Positions 44,271 through 55,638 of a stretch of 64,000 nt of DNA are shown here, piece after piece (the first letter of the stretch is position 1; every line of letters begins with the position of its first letter). The stretch covers positions 124,001 to 188,000 of the forward strand of contig NZ_JAGEKR010000006.1 in NCBI RefSeq assembly GCF_017565405.1, written 5' to 3'. This DNA is from Allobranchiibius sp. CTAmp26 (lineage in GTDB: Bacteria > Actinomycetota > Actinomycetes > Actinomycetales > Dermatophilaceae). The translations under genes and the position numbers were made by a program. The notes below the pieces were generated by a model. That model was not told the origin of the DNA and did not search any database. It saw only the letters and a program-made list of their open reading frames with translations.

Positions 44271-44578
44271 GATCCGCCGGTGTTGGAGGCGGAGGTGCTG
44301 CTCGACGATGAGGTCACCGGGCTACTCGAGGTGAAGCTCGACGACGAACTGGTCGTGGAGCTGGAGGTGCCGGACGTCCCCGACTTGCTCGTCGAACTCG
44401 AGGTCGTCGGGGATGCCGTGGAACTGGTGGTCGTGGGGGACACCCCGGCGGCCGTGGCCGACTGGTCGAGGTCGAGCTTCAGCGCGACGCCGCCCGTCGC
44501 GAGCACGGCGGCGAGCAAGATGGAGGCGGTGGCGCGCCGGGTGCGTCGCAACGCGCGATGGCCGAGGGAGTGCGGCAT
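44267..44578 (-). CDS. Ser/Thr-rich exported protein coupled to apbE
   Basis: 103 residues. Arg-rich N-terminus and one hydrophobic segment (ASILLAAVLATGGVALKL, about 18-35) are followed by about 60 residues that are nearly all Ser, Thr, Pro and Gly. The architecture equals the N-terminal anchor and linker of actinobacterial FMN-binding-domain proteins, but the domain itself is missing. D-L-D-Q-S-A-T at 36-42 faintly resembles the ApbE flavinylation motif (D-x-x-S/T-G-A-T). The stop overlaps the apbE start. It may be a truncated FMN-binding protein or a minimal acceptor. Confidence 0.65.
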   Translation of the reverse strand: MPHSLGHRALRRTRRATASILLAAVLATGGVALKLDLDQSATAAGVSPTTTSSTASPTTSSSTSKSGTSGTSSSTTSSSSSFTSSSPVTSSSSSTSASNTGGS

Positions 44579-44683
44579 GCGGTACTCCTGGGGAGAGGGT
44601 CGATGACCCGACCACCATCGCCGCCTGCTGTGTGCAGTTCCTGTGCGCGTTCTAGGTGCACGCGGTGGCTCGTCGCGCGCTGC

Positions 44684-45082
44684 TCAGGCGACCAGTCGGT
44701 GCAGGGCCCACCGCGCGATCGGCAGGTACGCCGCGAGGACCGGCCATGCGCCCGTCGCCCGGAGCCACGTCGAGCACCCGCCCGGCGCTGCGTCGACACC
44801 GTGCACCAACTGCATCCGGACCGGCCCGACCCGGGCGGTCCACGCCCACCGCATCGTCGCCTCGTCGAAGGAGTCGACGACGAACGCGACGCGCACCCCG
44901 AGTGGCCCGACCACGGTGCCCGTGACCCCGGCGGCCAGCCGATCGGCATCGGTCTCGACGCCGCGGATCTGCGGCGACCAGGTCGACCAGAGTTCGGGCC
45001 GCGCGTACCGCTCCCACGCGTCCGCGGCCGTCGCGCTGCCGGATGCGCTCAGATGGGCCGTGCCGGTCACGCGGTTTAGCAT
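44684..45082 (-). CDS. SRPBCC-fold (polyketide-cyclase-like) protein
   Basis: 132 residues. The pattern GSATAADAWERYARPELWSTWSPQI with later VVDSFDEATMRWAWTAR and HGVDAAPGGCSTW matches START/SRPBCC small lipid- or ligand-binding proteins. No catalytic residues can be assigned. ATG 45082 chosen; a GTG four codons later is possible. The region upstream holds a 51-bp tandem repeat. Confidence 0.8.
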   Translation of the reverse strand: MLNRVTGTAHLSASGSATAADAWERYARPELWSTWSPQIRGVETDADRLAAGVTGTVVGPLGVRVAFVVDSFDEATMRWAWTARVGPVRMQLVHGVDAAPGGCSTWLRATGAWPVLAAYLPIARWALHRLVA

Positions 45083-45131
45083 GCCCTCACCATCGCATCC
45101 GGCCCTGACACGTCGACGGACCGCTCGTCGT

Positions 45132-45268
45132 GGTCGGCGTCGTTGTGGCCCGCTGGGGCCCGAAAAGCACCCGCACCATGCCGGTCGGCGTCGTTGTGGC
45201 CCGCTCAGGCCCGAACGGCACCCGCACCATGCCCGGTCAGCGTCGTTGTGGCCCGCTCGGGTCCTCGA
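45132..45268. repeat. Tandem direct repeat, about 51 bp, 2.7 copies
   Basis: Copy 1 (45132-45182), copy 2 (45183-45234) and a partial copy 3 (45235-about 45255) each begin GGTC(G/A)GCGTCGTTGTGGCC and the first two end CACCCGCACCATGCC. It fills the gap between the acyltransferase stop and the SRPBCC start on the minus strand. There are no spacers, so it is not CRISPR; a length-variable or terminator-like element is possible. Confidence 0.85.
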
Positions 45269-45279
45269 CGAGCAGCGGG

Positions 45280-46677
45280 TCAGGCGACACCGGCGACGCG
45301 CTCGAGGTTGCCGAGCTCGTCGTCCAGGTGCCGCAGCAGCCACTGCAGGTGAGGAACGCTGCGGCGGCAGCCGGTCAGCCCGAACTCCATGCTGCCCGCG
45401 TAGCTGGCGCAGGTGATGTTGAGCGCCATCCCCTGCATCGGGACCGACAACGGATAGGTGCCCACCAGCTTCGCGCCGCCGAGGTAGTGGGTCTCGCGGG
45501 CCCCGGGGACGTTGCTGATGATCAGGTTGAACGGCGGGCGCACGACGCCCTGCAGCCCCAGCAGCGGCAGCAGCATCGCCGGGGTCATCCCGACCGCACT
45601 CATCGCGACGATCTGGTTCGGTGTCATCTCCGACAGCGCCCGCTTGCCGTCCTGCATGCCGGCGTGGATGCGCGCCAGCCGCTCCGCGGGATCGGCGACG
45701 TCGGTCGCCAGCCTGGCCATCACGGTGCCGACCGCGTTGCCACCCTCGGACGAGGCCGACTGGGAGTCCTTGGCGTTCAGTCCGATGGGCACCATCGCGA
45801 CCAGTGACGCGTCCGGCAGTTCCCCCAGGTCCTCCAGGTAACCGCGCACCGCACCGCCGCACATGGCGAGCACGACGTCGTTCACCGTGGTCCCCGAGGC
45901 CTTGGAGATGGCCACCAGTCGCGCCAACGGCCAACTCTGCGCAGCGAACCGGCGGGATCCGGTGATGGTGGTGTTGAAGATCGTCTTCGGCGCGTGCATC
46001 GAGACCGCCGAGGTCTCGTCGCGGACACCACGGGTGAGGGTCCTCACCAACGCGCCCGGCATGCCCGCCGCGTCGGTCGCCAGTCCGCGCGCCGCGCGCA
46101 GCAGCTCGGAGCTGACGTCATTGGTCTCGTTGCGTCCCGTGGAGCGCTCGCGAGGCGGCCGGGCAGCCCACATCGGTACGATCTCCCGATCGGTCGGGTC
46201 GGTGCTCAGGGTGTTCATGAGCAACCGACTCGCCGAGATGCCGTCGACCAGCGCGTGGTGCAGCTTGACGTAGACCGCGAAGCGGCCGTCGCGCAGACCC
46301 TCGATCACATGGGCCTCCCAGAGGGGCCGGTCCCGCGACAGCGGGGTCCCGTGCAACCGCGAGCACAGCTCGAGCAGCTCGCGGACCCGACCCGGCTTCG
46401 GCAGGGCGCTGTGCCGCACGTGGTGCTCGATGTCGAACTGGGCATCCGGCTCCCACATCCACTGACCCGCCGTCCGCCACGAGCGGACCGGCCGCTTCAG
46501 GAAGAGCGGGTTGATGTCCTCGACACCGATGAACCGTTCGTAGACCTGGCGGGCGTAGTCGCGCGACGCGCCCGGCGGCTTCTCGAAGAGCTGCAGGCTG
46601 GCCACGTGCGTGGGCATGGCCCGGCTCTCCGACATGAGGAACGCCAATGACGTGGGATCGATGAGGGTGGGCGTCAT
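45280..46677 (-). CDS. Wax ester synthase/diacylglycerol acyltransferase (WS/DGAT)
   Basis: 465 residues. The active-site motif HHALVDG (His140-Gly146) is intact, and the family motifs PLW, LNAKDSQ...GNAVGTVMARL region and NVPGARETHYLGGAKL are present. These enzymes make wax esters or triacylglycerol from acyl-CoA, storage lipids frequent in actinobacteria. ATG 46677 has AAAGGA at good spacing. It diverges from the photolyase gene across about 70 bases. Confidence 0.93.
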   Translation of the reverse strand: MTPTLIDPTSLAFLMSESRAMPTHVASLQLFEKPPGASRDYARQVYERFIGVEDINPLFLKRPVRSWRTAGQWMWEPDAQFDIEHHVRHSALPKPGRVRELLELCSRLHGTPLSRDRPLWEAHVIEGLRDGRFAVYVKLHHALVDGISASRLLMNTLSTDPTDREIVPMWAARPPRERSTGRNETNDVSSELLRAARGLATDAAGMPGALVRTLTRGVRDETSAVSMHAPKTIFNTTITGSRRFAAQSWPLARLVAISKASGTTVNDVVLAMCGGAVRGYLEDLGELPDASLVAMVPIGLNAKDSQSASSEGGNAVGTVMARLATDVADPAERLARIHAGMQDGKRALSEMTPNQIVAMSAVGMTPAMLLPLLGLQGVVRPPFNLIISNVPGARETHYLGGAKLVGTYPLSVPMQGMALNITCASYAGSMEFGLTGCRRSVPHLQWLLRHLDDELGNLERVAGVA

Positions 46678-46749
46678 CGGCGTCCTTTCAAGGAGTGTGA
46701 CGCAGATCATTGCGTACGCCGTGTCGGAGGGGAGCGGCAGGATGGGCCC

Positions 46750-48105
46750 ATGACCTCTTCGATCCTGTGGTTCCGCCGCGACCTGCGACTGCGCGACCAC
46801 CCGGCGCTCAATGCCGCGGTGGAGCAGGCGGGCGCGCAAGGAGTGGTCCCGCTGTTCGTCATCGAGCCTGCGCTGTGGGACGGAGCAGGCGACTCCCGCC
46901 GGCGGTGGCTCGCTGCGACCTTGCGGTCCCTGGACGACGCATGCAACGGCCGGCTGACCGTGCGCCGCGGTGACCCGGCGCAGGTGGTGGCGCAGGTCGC
47001 CCACGAGCACCACGCCGACTCCGTGCACGTCTCCCGAGAGACCACGCCGTACGGCAGGCGGCGCGACGAGCGGGTCGGAGCGGCCCTCGGCGACGGCGTG
47101 CGCCTCGTCGAGACCGGCACGCCGTACGCCGTGGGTCCCGGCGTCATCGTCAACGGCAGCGGCTCTCCGTACAAGGTGTTCACCGCCTTCTCCCGCTCGT
47201 GGCACGACCACGGATGGCCGACGCCTGCCGAGCGTCCGGCCCGCATCCACTGGGTCGACGGCGGCTCCGGCGACGACGCGGAGAAGCTCATCGCGGACGC
47301 CGCCGGGGGCGAGCTGGACTTCGAGGTGGGAGAGGACGCGGCGCACCAGCGGTGGGAGGACTTCCTGGACGGCCCGGTCGACCATTACGGCACCGACCGC
47401 GACCGCCCCGCCAAGGACGGCACCTCGCGACTCTCGCCTTACCTCAAGCTCGGGGTGCTGCACCCGCGCACCCTGCTCGCCGATCTGGCCCACAAACGCT
47501 CCGACGGGGCCCAGACCTACCGCACCGAGATCGCCTGGCGCGAGTTCTACGCCGACGTGCTCTGGCATCAGCCGCGTTCGTCCTGGCACGACTTGCGCGA
47601 CCAGCTGTCGGGCATGACGTACGACGAGCCCACACGGGCGATCGAGGCCTGGAAGGCGGGGGAGACCGGCTACCCCATCGTGGACGCGGGGATGCGTCAG
47701 CTGCTCGAGACCGGGTGGATGCACAACCGGCTGCGGATGATCACGGCCAGCTTCCTCACCAAGGACCTGCACGTGTGGTGGCCCGTGGGCGCCCGACACT
47801 TCCTGGACCACCTCGTCGACGGCGACGTGGCGTCCAACAACCACGGCTGGCAGTGGGTCGCGGGCACCGGCACCGACGCCTCGCCGTACTTCCGGGTCTT
47901 CAACCCGGTCACCCAGGGCCAGAAGTTCGACCCGGACGGTGCGTACGTGCGCCGGTGGGTGCCGCAACTGCGGCACCTGCAGGGCAAGGCCACCCATGAG
48001 CCGTGGACCGTCGACGACGGGTACGCCGAGGGTTACCCCGAGCGCATCGTGGACCACGCCGACGAACGGAAGGAGGCGCTGCGTCGCTACGAGGCGGCAC
48101 GCTGA
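46750..48105 (+). CDS. phr: Deoxyribodipyrimidine photolyase
   Basis: 451 residues. N-terminal photolyase domain (ILWFRRDLRLRDHPAL) and the C-terminal FAD-binding domain with GYPIVDAGMRQLLETGWMHNR, ASFLTKDL, and ASNNHGWQWVAGTGTDASPYFRVFNP in order. Class-I CPD photolyase using blue light; the antenna cofactor cannot be told. A CAGGAT hexamer lies six bases before the ATG, suggesting a leaderless mRNA. It is followed by ugd after 20 bases. Confidence 0.96.
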   Translation: MTSSILWFRRDLRLRDHPALNAAVEQAGAQGVVPLFVIEPALWDGAGDSRRRWLAATLRSLDDACNGRLTVRRGDPAQVVAQVAHEHHADSVHVSRETTPYGRRRDERVGAALGDGVRLVETGTPYAVGPGVIVNGSGSPYKVFTAFSRSWHDHGWPTPAERPARIHWVDGGSGDDAEKLIADAAGGELDFEVGEDAAHQRWEDFLDGPVDHYGTDRDRPAKDGTSRLSPYLKLGVLHPRTLLADLAHKRSDGAQTYRTEIAWREFYADVLWHQPRSSWHDLRDQLSGMTYDEPTRAIEAWKAGETGYPIVDAGMRQLLETGWMHNRLRMITASFLTKDLHVWWPVGARHFLDHLVDGDVASNNHGWQWVAGTGTDASPYFRVFNPVTQGQKFDPDGAYVRRWVPQLRHLQGKATHEPWTVDDGYAEGYPERIVDHADERKEALRRYEAAR

Positions 48106-48113
48106 ATCCCTGA

Positions 48114-48119
48114 CAGGAT
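48114..48119 (+). promoter_or_regulatory. -10 hexamer of ugd, leaderless geometry
   Basis: CAGGAT ends six bases before the ATG at 48126. The same arrangement precedes phr (46738-46743). Confidence 0.45.
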
Positions 48120-48125
48120 GACGCC

Positions 48126-49310
48126 ATGAATCGCAAGATCGTGGTCGTCGGCATGGGATATGTCGGCCTGTCCAATGCTGTGCTCCTGGCGCAGCACAAC
48201 GACGTGCTGGGCACCGACCTGGACGCGTCCAGGATCGAGGCACTGCAGGCCGGGGTCAGTCCCATCAGCGACCCCGAGCTGGAGGACTATCTCGCGCACG
48301 CCGACCTGCGGCTGACCTTCGCCACGGACCCGCGGCCCGGGTACGTCGATGCCGACTTCGTGATCGTTGCGACCCCGACCGACTACGACCCGGTGACCAA
48401 CTACTTCGACACCTCCAGCGTCGAGAGCGTCATCCGCGACGTTCTCGACAGCGGGAGCACCTCGACGATCGTCATCAAGTCCACGATCCCGGTGGGCTGC
48501 GTGCACGCGCTGCGCGAGCAGTTCGGCACCGAGGCGATCCTGCACTCCCCGGAGTTCCTGCGGGAGGGTCGCGCCCTGTACGACAACCTGCACCCGTCGC
48601 GCATCATCGTGGGCGCGCAGACGCAGGAGGCGAAGGAGTTCGGCGAGCTGCTGCGCGAGGGCGCCGAGGCAGACGGGACCGACGGCGAGATCGCGATGCT
48701 GCTCACCTCCAGCAAGGAGGCCGAGGCGATCAAGCTCTTCTCCAACACCTTCCTCGCGATGCGGGTCGCCTACTTCAACGAGCTCGACACCTTCGCGATC
48801 ACCCACGGCGTCGACAGCCGCCAGATCATCGACGGCGTCAGCCTCGACCCGCGCATCGGCAGCCACTACAACAACCCGTCCTTCGGGTACGGGGGTTACT
48901 GCCTCCCCAAGGACACCAAGCAGTTGCTCGCCAACTACCGGGACGTCCCGCAGAAGCTGGTGGAGGCCATCGTCGGCGCGAACACCACCCGCAAGGACTT
49001 CATCGCCACGGACATCCTGCGCCGCAACCCCTCCGTCGTCGGGATCCACCGGCTCATCATGAAGACCGGCTCGGACAACTTCCGGGCCAGCAGTGTGCAG
49101 GGAATCATGAAGCGCATCAAGGCCAAGGGCGTCGAGGTGATCGTCTACGAGCCGGAGCTGGAGGGCGACACCTTCTTCGGCTCCCGCATCGTGTCCGACC
49201 TGCAGGAGTTCATCGCCGCAGCCGACGTGATCGTGGCGAACCGGCATTCCGCGGAGCTTGCCGTGGCCGGTGAGAAGGTCTACACCCGCGACCTCTTCGG
49301 CGGAGACTGA
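48126..49310 (+). CDS. ugd: UDP-glucose 6-dehydrogenase
   Basis: 394 residues. N-terminal Rossmann motif [17 protein letters not shown] and [19 protein letters not shown] match the family; catalytic Cys259 is in [15 protein letters not shown]. Length and the C-terminal [11 protein letters not shown] resemble the E. coli Ugd type rather than the longer Gram-positive form. Oxidises UDP-glucose to UDP-glucuronate for surface polysaccharide. No other polysaccharide gene is adjacent, so its pathway partner lies elsewhere. Confidence 0.94.
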   Translation: MNRKIVVVGMGYVGLSNAVLLAQHNDVLGTDLDASRIEALQAGVSPISDPELEDYLAHADLRLTFATDPRPGYVDADFVIVATPTDYDPVTNYFDTSSVESVIRDVLDSGSTSTIVIKSTIPVGCVHALREQFGTEAILHSPEFLREGRALYDNLHPSRIIVGAQTQEAKEFGELLREGAEADGTDGEIAMLLTSSKEAEAIKLFSNTFLAMRVAYFNELDTFAITHGVDSRQIIDGVSLDPRIGSHYNNPSFGYGGYCLPKDTKQLLANYRDVPQKLVEAIVGANTTRKDFIATDILRRNPSVVGIHRLIMKTGSDNFRASSVQGIMKRIKAKGVEVIVYEPELEGDTFFGSRIVSDLQEFIAAADVIVANRHSAELAVAGEKVYTRDLFGGD

Positions 49311-49342
49311 CCGAGGGCCGCCTCAGCCCGACGCGCGCGGCG

Positions 49343-49348
49343 TACCGT
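49343..49348 (+). promoter_or_regulatory. -10 hexamer of the ydeP-like gene
   Basis: TACCGT ends six bases before the GTG start at 49355; no ribosome site is seen. Confidence 0.5.
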
Positions 49349-49354
49349 GATCGG

Positions 49355-51642
<2,288 letters not shown>

Positions 51643-51643
<1 letters not shown>

Positions 51644-52533
51644 TGGGCCGGATCACCACGCGCCACAAGGCCGTCCGCTTCGATATGGCGGGGGAGTCGC
51701 GCGGCCGGATCGACACGGTCGCCGTCGAGGAACCCCTGGAGATCCGGGTCGGCGGTGAGCAACTGACCGTCACGATGCGCACGCCCGGTCACGACATGGA
51801 GCTGGTCCACGGCTTCCTGCTCGCCGAGGGAGTCATCCGGCACCGGGACGACGTCCTCCTCGCCAGGTACTGCAGCGACACCGAGACGCTCAACGTCGTC
51901 GACGTGACGCTGCGCGACGCGACTCGGCCGCTGCCGGTGAGCGCGCAGCGCAGCCTGGTCATGCACGGCGGCTGCGGGCTGTGCGGCAAGACCACCATCG
52001 ACGCCGTCCTGGCCGCGACACCGCCGGCGGCCGACGCGCAGGCGGGCGATGCGACCGAGCCGGCCTGGACGCCGCAGATCCTGGCGCGGTGCGCGGCCGG
52101 GTTGCGTGAGGGGCAGGCGGTGTTCGAGCGGACCGGGGGAGTGCATGCGGCGGGGCTGTTCAACGCGAGTGCACGTGCGCTGGTGGTGCGCGAGGACATC
52201 GGCCGGCACAACGCGGTGGACAAGGCGATCGGCTGGTCGGTCATGCACGAGGAGCCCGGCGCCGACCGCTCCGCCCTGGGGCTGATCGTGACGTCCCGGG
52301 CGTCGTTCGAGATCGTCCAGAAGGCGGCGATGGCCGGCATCCGGCTGCTGGCCTGCGTGTCGGCGCCGTCGAGCCTGGCGATCGAGGCGGCCCAGGAGCT
52401 GGGGTTGACCCTGGTGGGTTTCCTGCGCGAGGACCGGATGACCGCGTTCGCCCACCCGCAGCGGTTACAGGCTGGGAAGGGACACGGGCAGGCTCAGGCA
52501 CGGGTCGCCGAGGGGCGGATGGTCACCAACTAG
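51643..52533 (+). CDS. fdhD: Sulfurtransferase FdhD (molybdenum cofactor sulfuration)
   Basis: 296 residues. Cys111 and Cys114 (GGCGLCGKTT) are the sulfur carriers. The other family motifs VEEPLEIRVGGE, RTPGHDMELVHGFLLAEGV, GVHAAGLF and REDIGRHNAVDKAIGW are complete. FdhD moves sulfur from IscS to the cofactor of formate-dehydrogenase-like enzymes. The ATG overlaps the ydeP-like stop by one base (TGATG), so its client is almost certainly the gene upstream. Confidence 0.96.
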
Positions 52534-52536
52534 GCT
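52531..52536 (+). promoter_or_regulatory. -10 hexamer before the CDP-alcohol phosphatidyltransferase gene
   Basis: TAGGCT, beginning with the fdhD stop codon TAG, ends seven bases before the GTG at 52544. Confidence 0.5.
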
Positions 52537-52543
52537 GCGCGCT

Positions 52544-53176
52544 GTGCGGGACAAGGGTGCGGAGGGTGAAGCGGCGCGGACGCCGCAGCCCGTCAGCCAC
52601 CGCATCGTGACCGTCCCCAACATCCTGTCGACCGCCCGGCTCGTCGGCGTGCCCATCTTCCTGGTCCTGATCCTGCAGCGGCAGGACCTGTGGGCGCTGC
52701 TGGTGCTGGTGCTGTCGGGGATCACCGACTACCTCGACGGGAAGATCGCCCGCGCGTACGGGCTGGTCTCACGCTTGGGCCAGTTGCTCGACCCCACCGC
52801 CGACCGTCTCTACATCCTGTCCACCTTGCTCGGGCTGGCCTGGCGGCACATCATCCCCTGGTGGCTCGTCGGCCTGCTCGTCCTGCGCGAGCTGTTCGTC
52901 CTCGCCCTCGGTCCGGTCCTGCAGATCCACCACCTGCCGATCCCACCGGTGCACTTCATCGGCAAGGCCGCGACATTCAACCTCATCTACGCGTTCCCAT
53001 TGGTGCTGCTCGGGCAGCAGTCCGGGGTGGTCGGCACTGTCGCGCTGCCCGTCGGCTGGGCCTTCGTGTGGTGGGGGACGGGGCTGTACTGGGTCGCCGG
53101 CGTGCTGTACGCCGAGCACGTACGTCAGATGGTGCGCGACCGGCCCGGCACGACTCGCGAGCAGGTGGACGCGTGA
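52544..53176 (+). CDS. CDP-alcohol phosphatidyltransferase (PgsA-like)
   Basis: 210 residues with about five membrane segments. The catalytic motif is perfect: Asp62, Asp65-Gly66, Ala69-Arg70, Gly79, Asp83 and Asp87 in the D-x2-DG-x2-AR-x8-G-x3-D-x3-D pattern. It transfers a phosphatidyl group from CDP-diacylglycerol; it corresponds by position to mycobacterial PgsA2 (Rv1822-like), whose acceptor is not certain. Stop overlaps the DUF881 start. Confidence 0.9.
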   Translation: MRDKGAEGEAARTPQPVSHRIVTVPNILSTARLVGVPIFLVLILQRQDLWALLVLVLSGITDYLDGKIARAYGLVSRLGQLLDPTADRLYILSTLLGLAWRHIIPWWLVGLLVLRELFVLALGPVLQIHHLPIPPVHFIGKAATFNLIYAFPLVLLGQQSGVVGTVALPVGWAFVWWGTGLYWVAGVLYAEHVRQMVRDRPGTTREQVDA

Positions 53177-54063
53177 TGTCCGGTGCCACCGACCAGCAGG
53201 CCACCCGGCCGCCCCGGGATCCGGCGGCCTCCATGTCGCTGATCACCGAGCTGATGAAGAACCCGGTGGACCCGGCCTACCGCCAGGAGGCCGACCGCCG
53301 GAAGGCCGCCGGTGACATCGTCTCGACCGGCCGCCGCTCGCCGATCCTGATCGCCGTGGTGATCCTGCTCGGGTTCGCTTTGGCCACAGCGGTGTCCGCC
53401 CTGCGGGTGCCTCGTACGCAACTGGATCGGCAGCGCACCACGCTGATCTCCAGGATCCACCAGGAACAGGGCGACATCGCCGCCAGCTCACGACGCATCA
53501 CCGGTCTGCGAGGCGAGATCGGCACCCTGCAGAACAAGGCATTGGCGCGTAACAACGGAGCCAGCACCGCCGCACAGCTGAACGCGCTCGGCGCCAGCAC
53601 CGGGCTCGTGGCCGTGCACGGGCCGGGAGTGGTCCTCAGCGTGGACAACGCACCCACCGGCAGCGCGGGCGCGGGCGTCGACCCGCGGCACCAGCAGGGC
53701 ACTGACACGACGTCCGCCGAGGGCCAGGTGACGTCGTCGGACCTGCAACTGGTCGTCGACGGCATGTGGCAGGGTGGCGCCGAAGCCATCGCGATCAACG
53801 GTCAGCGCCTCACCGCCCAGAGCGCCATTCGATCCGCCGGGGAGGCGATTCTCGTCAACTTCCAGCCTTTGCAACCGCCGTATGTCGTCTCGGCGATCGG
53901 GCCGCCGTCGCTGCGTTCTGCGTTCGGCGACTCCGAAGGAGGGATCTACCTGCACGGACTGGCCAGCGGATACGGCATCCGCACGAACCTGAGCTCCGAC
54001 GGTTCGTTGAAACTGCCCGCCGCCGTCGTGGCCGACCCGCGCTACGCCAAGGCGACCCGGTGA
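53176..54063 (+). CDS. DUF881 membrane protein, first copy
   Basis: 295 residues. A ~50-residue cytosolic N-terminus (LITELMKNPVDPAY), one membrane segment (ILIAVVILLGFALATAVSAL), a periplasmic coiled coil (about 75-125) and a DUF881 domain (GPGVVLSVDNAPTG, DLQLVVDGMWQGGAEAIAINGQRLT, YVVSAIGPP). The fold and arrangement recall coiled-coil anchored division or envelope proteins, but the function is unknown. It overlaps the upstream gene and the next (GTGA). Confidence 0.9.
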   Translation: MSGATDQQATRPPRDPAASMSLITELMKNPVDPAYRQEADRRKAAGDIVSTGRRSPILIAVVILLGFALATAVSALRVPRTQLDRQRTTLISRIHQEQGDIAASSRRITGLRGEIGTLQNKALARNNGASTAAQLNALGASTGLVAVHGPGVVLSVDNAPTGSAGAGVDPRHQQGTDTTSAEGQVTSSDLQLVVDGMWQGGAEAIAINGQRLTAQSAIRSAGEAILVNFQPLQPPYVVSAIGPPSLRSAFGDSEGGIYLHGLASGYGIRTNLSSDGSLKLPAAVVADPRYAKATR

Positions 54064-54392
54064 TCCCCGCACTCGGGCTGATCGGGGGCCTGCTCCTCGG
54101 ACTCTTCCTGCACCCGGACGTGCCGCTCTGGCTGCAGCCCTACCTTCCGGTCGCGGTCATCGCCGCGCTGGACGCCGTCTTCGGCGCGGTCCGGTCGATG
54201 CTCGACGGGATCTTCAGCGACAAGGTCTTCGTCGTGTCGTTCCTGTCCAACGTCGTCGTCGCGGCCCTGATCGTCTTCATGGGCGACCAGCTCGGCGTCG
54301 GATCCCAGCTGTCGACCGCGGTGGTCGTCGTGCTGGGCCTGCGGATCTTCTCCAACGTCGCCGCGATCCGCCGGCACCTCTTCCACGCATGA
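54060..54392 (+). CDS. Small basic protein (DUF1290)
   Basis: 110 residues with three hydrophobic segments (IPALGLIGGLLLGLFL, VAVIAALDAVFGAV, FVVSFLSNVVVAALIVFMG). The DAVFGAVRSMLDGIF and VVLGLRIFSNVAAIRRHLF segments identify the family, which in Gram-positive bacteria lies next to DUF881 genes and cell-division loci. Coupled on both sides by four-base overlaps, so it is probably in a complex with the two DUF881 proteins. Confidence 0.93.
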   Translation: MIPALGLIGGLLLGLFLHPDVPLWLQPYLPVAVIAALDAVFGAVRSMLDGIFSDKVFVVSFLSNVVVAALIVFMGDQLGVGSQLSTAVVVVLGLRIFSNVAAIRRHLFHA

Positions 54393-55129
54393 GCGTCGGG
54401 TCGGGCGAGTCGGGGTGGCGGACGCTGGCCCGGATGGGCCGTCCCCGGGCGACGAAGGCCAACGCCCTGGCCGCCGTACTCGCCGCGGCGCTCGGATTCG
54501 CGATGGTCACCCAGGTCCATCAGAACCGCTCCTCGGGACTGGACAACCTCTCCCAGGACGACCTGGTCGCCCTCCTCGACGGCGAGGCGCAGCAGGCCGT
54601 CCGCCTGGGCCACGAGAGCGACACGCTCACCTACACCCGCGATCAGCTGCGCGGCAGCAGCGGCGATCAAGCGGCGCTCAGCGCAGCCCAGCAGCGTCTG
54701 ACCCAGCTCGGCATCCTCGCGGGGACGCTGCCGGCCAAGGGGCCGGGCATCCGGGTGACCGTCGCCGATCCCAAGGCCGGCGTGCAGTCGGCCAACCTGC
54801 TGGATGCGGTCGAGGAGCTGCGCGATGCCGGCGCCGAGGCCATCCAGGTGAACTCGGTGCGCGTCGTGGCGAGCACCTACTTCTCGACCGGCAGTGACAA
54901 CCGCCTGCAGGTCGACGGGACCGCGATCAGCCCGCCGTACGTGCTGCTGGCCATCGGCGACCCGCACACCATGTCGACCGCGATGGCCATTCCGGGTGGC
55001 GTGGTGAGCACGCTGCGCCAGTTGGGCGCCACGACCGTGGTGACCAGCTCGACGGCCGTGTCGGTGAGTGCGTTGCGAGCCCGAAGCGGCGATCGTTACG
55101 CTCAGCCCGACACCACGTCGACCGGCTGA
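54389..55129 (+). CDS. DUF881 membrane protein, second copy
   Basis: 246 residues. One membrane segment (NALAAVLAAALGFAMVTQ), a coiled coil at about 45-110 and a DUF881 domain (KGPGIRVTVADPKAG, LLDAVEELRDAGAEAIQVNSVRVV, YVLLAIGDPHTM). It is a paralogue of the gene at 53176 with a shorter N-terminus. The start overlaps the small-basic-protein gene. Confidence 0.92.
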   Translation: MSVGSGESGWRTLARMGRPRATKANALAAVLAAALGFAMVTQVHQNRSSGLDNLSQDDLVALLDGEAQQAVRLGHESDTLTYTRDQLRGSSGDQAALSAAQQRLTQLGILAGTLPAKGPGIRVTVADPKAGVQSANLLDAVEELRDAGAEAIQVNSVRVVASTYFSTGSDNRLQVDGTAISPPYVLLAIGDPHTMSTAMAIPGGVVSTLRQLGATTVVTSSTAVSVSALRARSGDRYAQPDTTSTG

Positions 55130-55173
55130 CCGGCCGAGCCCGACCTACCGCCTGCCTTATCTCGAGGAGCCCC

Positions 55174-55560
55174 ATGTCCCAGCTGGAGTACCCCGCCGAC
55201 CTGCGTTACACCGAGGATCACGAGTGGGTGCGAGAGCAGGGCGACGTGGTGCGGATCGGCATCACGGCCTTCGCACAGGACGCGCTCGGCGACGTGGTGT
55301 ACGTCAGCCTTCCCGCTGTCGGCGACCAGCTCACCTCGGGTGACTCCTGCGGCGAGGTCGAGTCGACCAAGTCGGTCAGCGACCTCTACGCGCCGCTCGC
55401 CGGCGAGGTCACCGCGGTGAACGAAAGCCTCGACAGCACACCGGAGTTGATCAACACCGACCCCTACGGTGAAGGTTGGATGTTCGAGTTGCGCGTCGCC
55501 GACGCATCGGCGGTCGCGGCCCTGCAGGACGCCGACGCGTACACCGCGTCGCTGGGCTGA
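55174..55560 (+). CDS. gcvH: Glycine cleavage system H protein
   Basis: 128 residues. Lipoyl-carrier protein with the attachment Lys66 in ESTKSVSD, and the start RYTEDHEWV. Shuttles the aminomethyl group between P, T and L proteins. GAGGAG precedes the ATG. It is separated from gcvP by four regulatory genes and gcvT is not in the window, so the cleavage system is dispersed. Confidence 0.97.
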   Translation: MSQLEYPADLRYTEDHEWVREQGDVVRIGITAFAQDALGDVVYVSLPAVGDQLTSGDSCGEVESTKSVSDLYAPLAGEVTAVNESLDSTPELINTDPYGEGWMFELRVADASAVAALQDADAYTASLG

Positions 55561-55626
55561 ACCGAGCACTTCCATCGGGCCTGCCACGGCACGGCCCGCC
55601 TCACCGACCCCGATACACCGATCACA

Positions 55627-55632
55627 TAGGGT
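55627..55632 (+). promoter_or_regulatory. -10 hexamer of garA
   Basis: TAGGGT ends six bases before the garA ATG at 55639, indicating a leaderless mRNA; no ribosome site is present. Confidence 0.55.
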
Positions 55633-55638
55633 GACGCA

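Noticed and set aside
45132-45268. CRISPR array
   Set aside because: The copies adjoin without unique spacers, are too few, and no cas gene is in the window; it is a plain tandem repeat.
45280-48243. A 987-codon minus-strand frame as a giant protein
   Set aside because: Only the last 465 codons match WS/DGAT and have a ribosome site; the upstream part is antisense to the intact photolyase gene.
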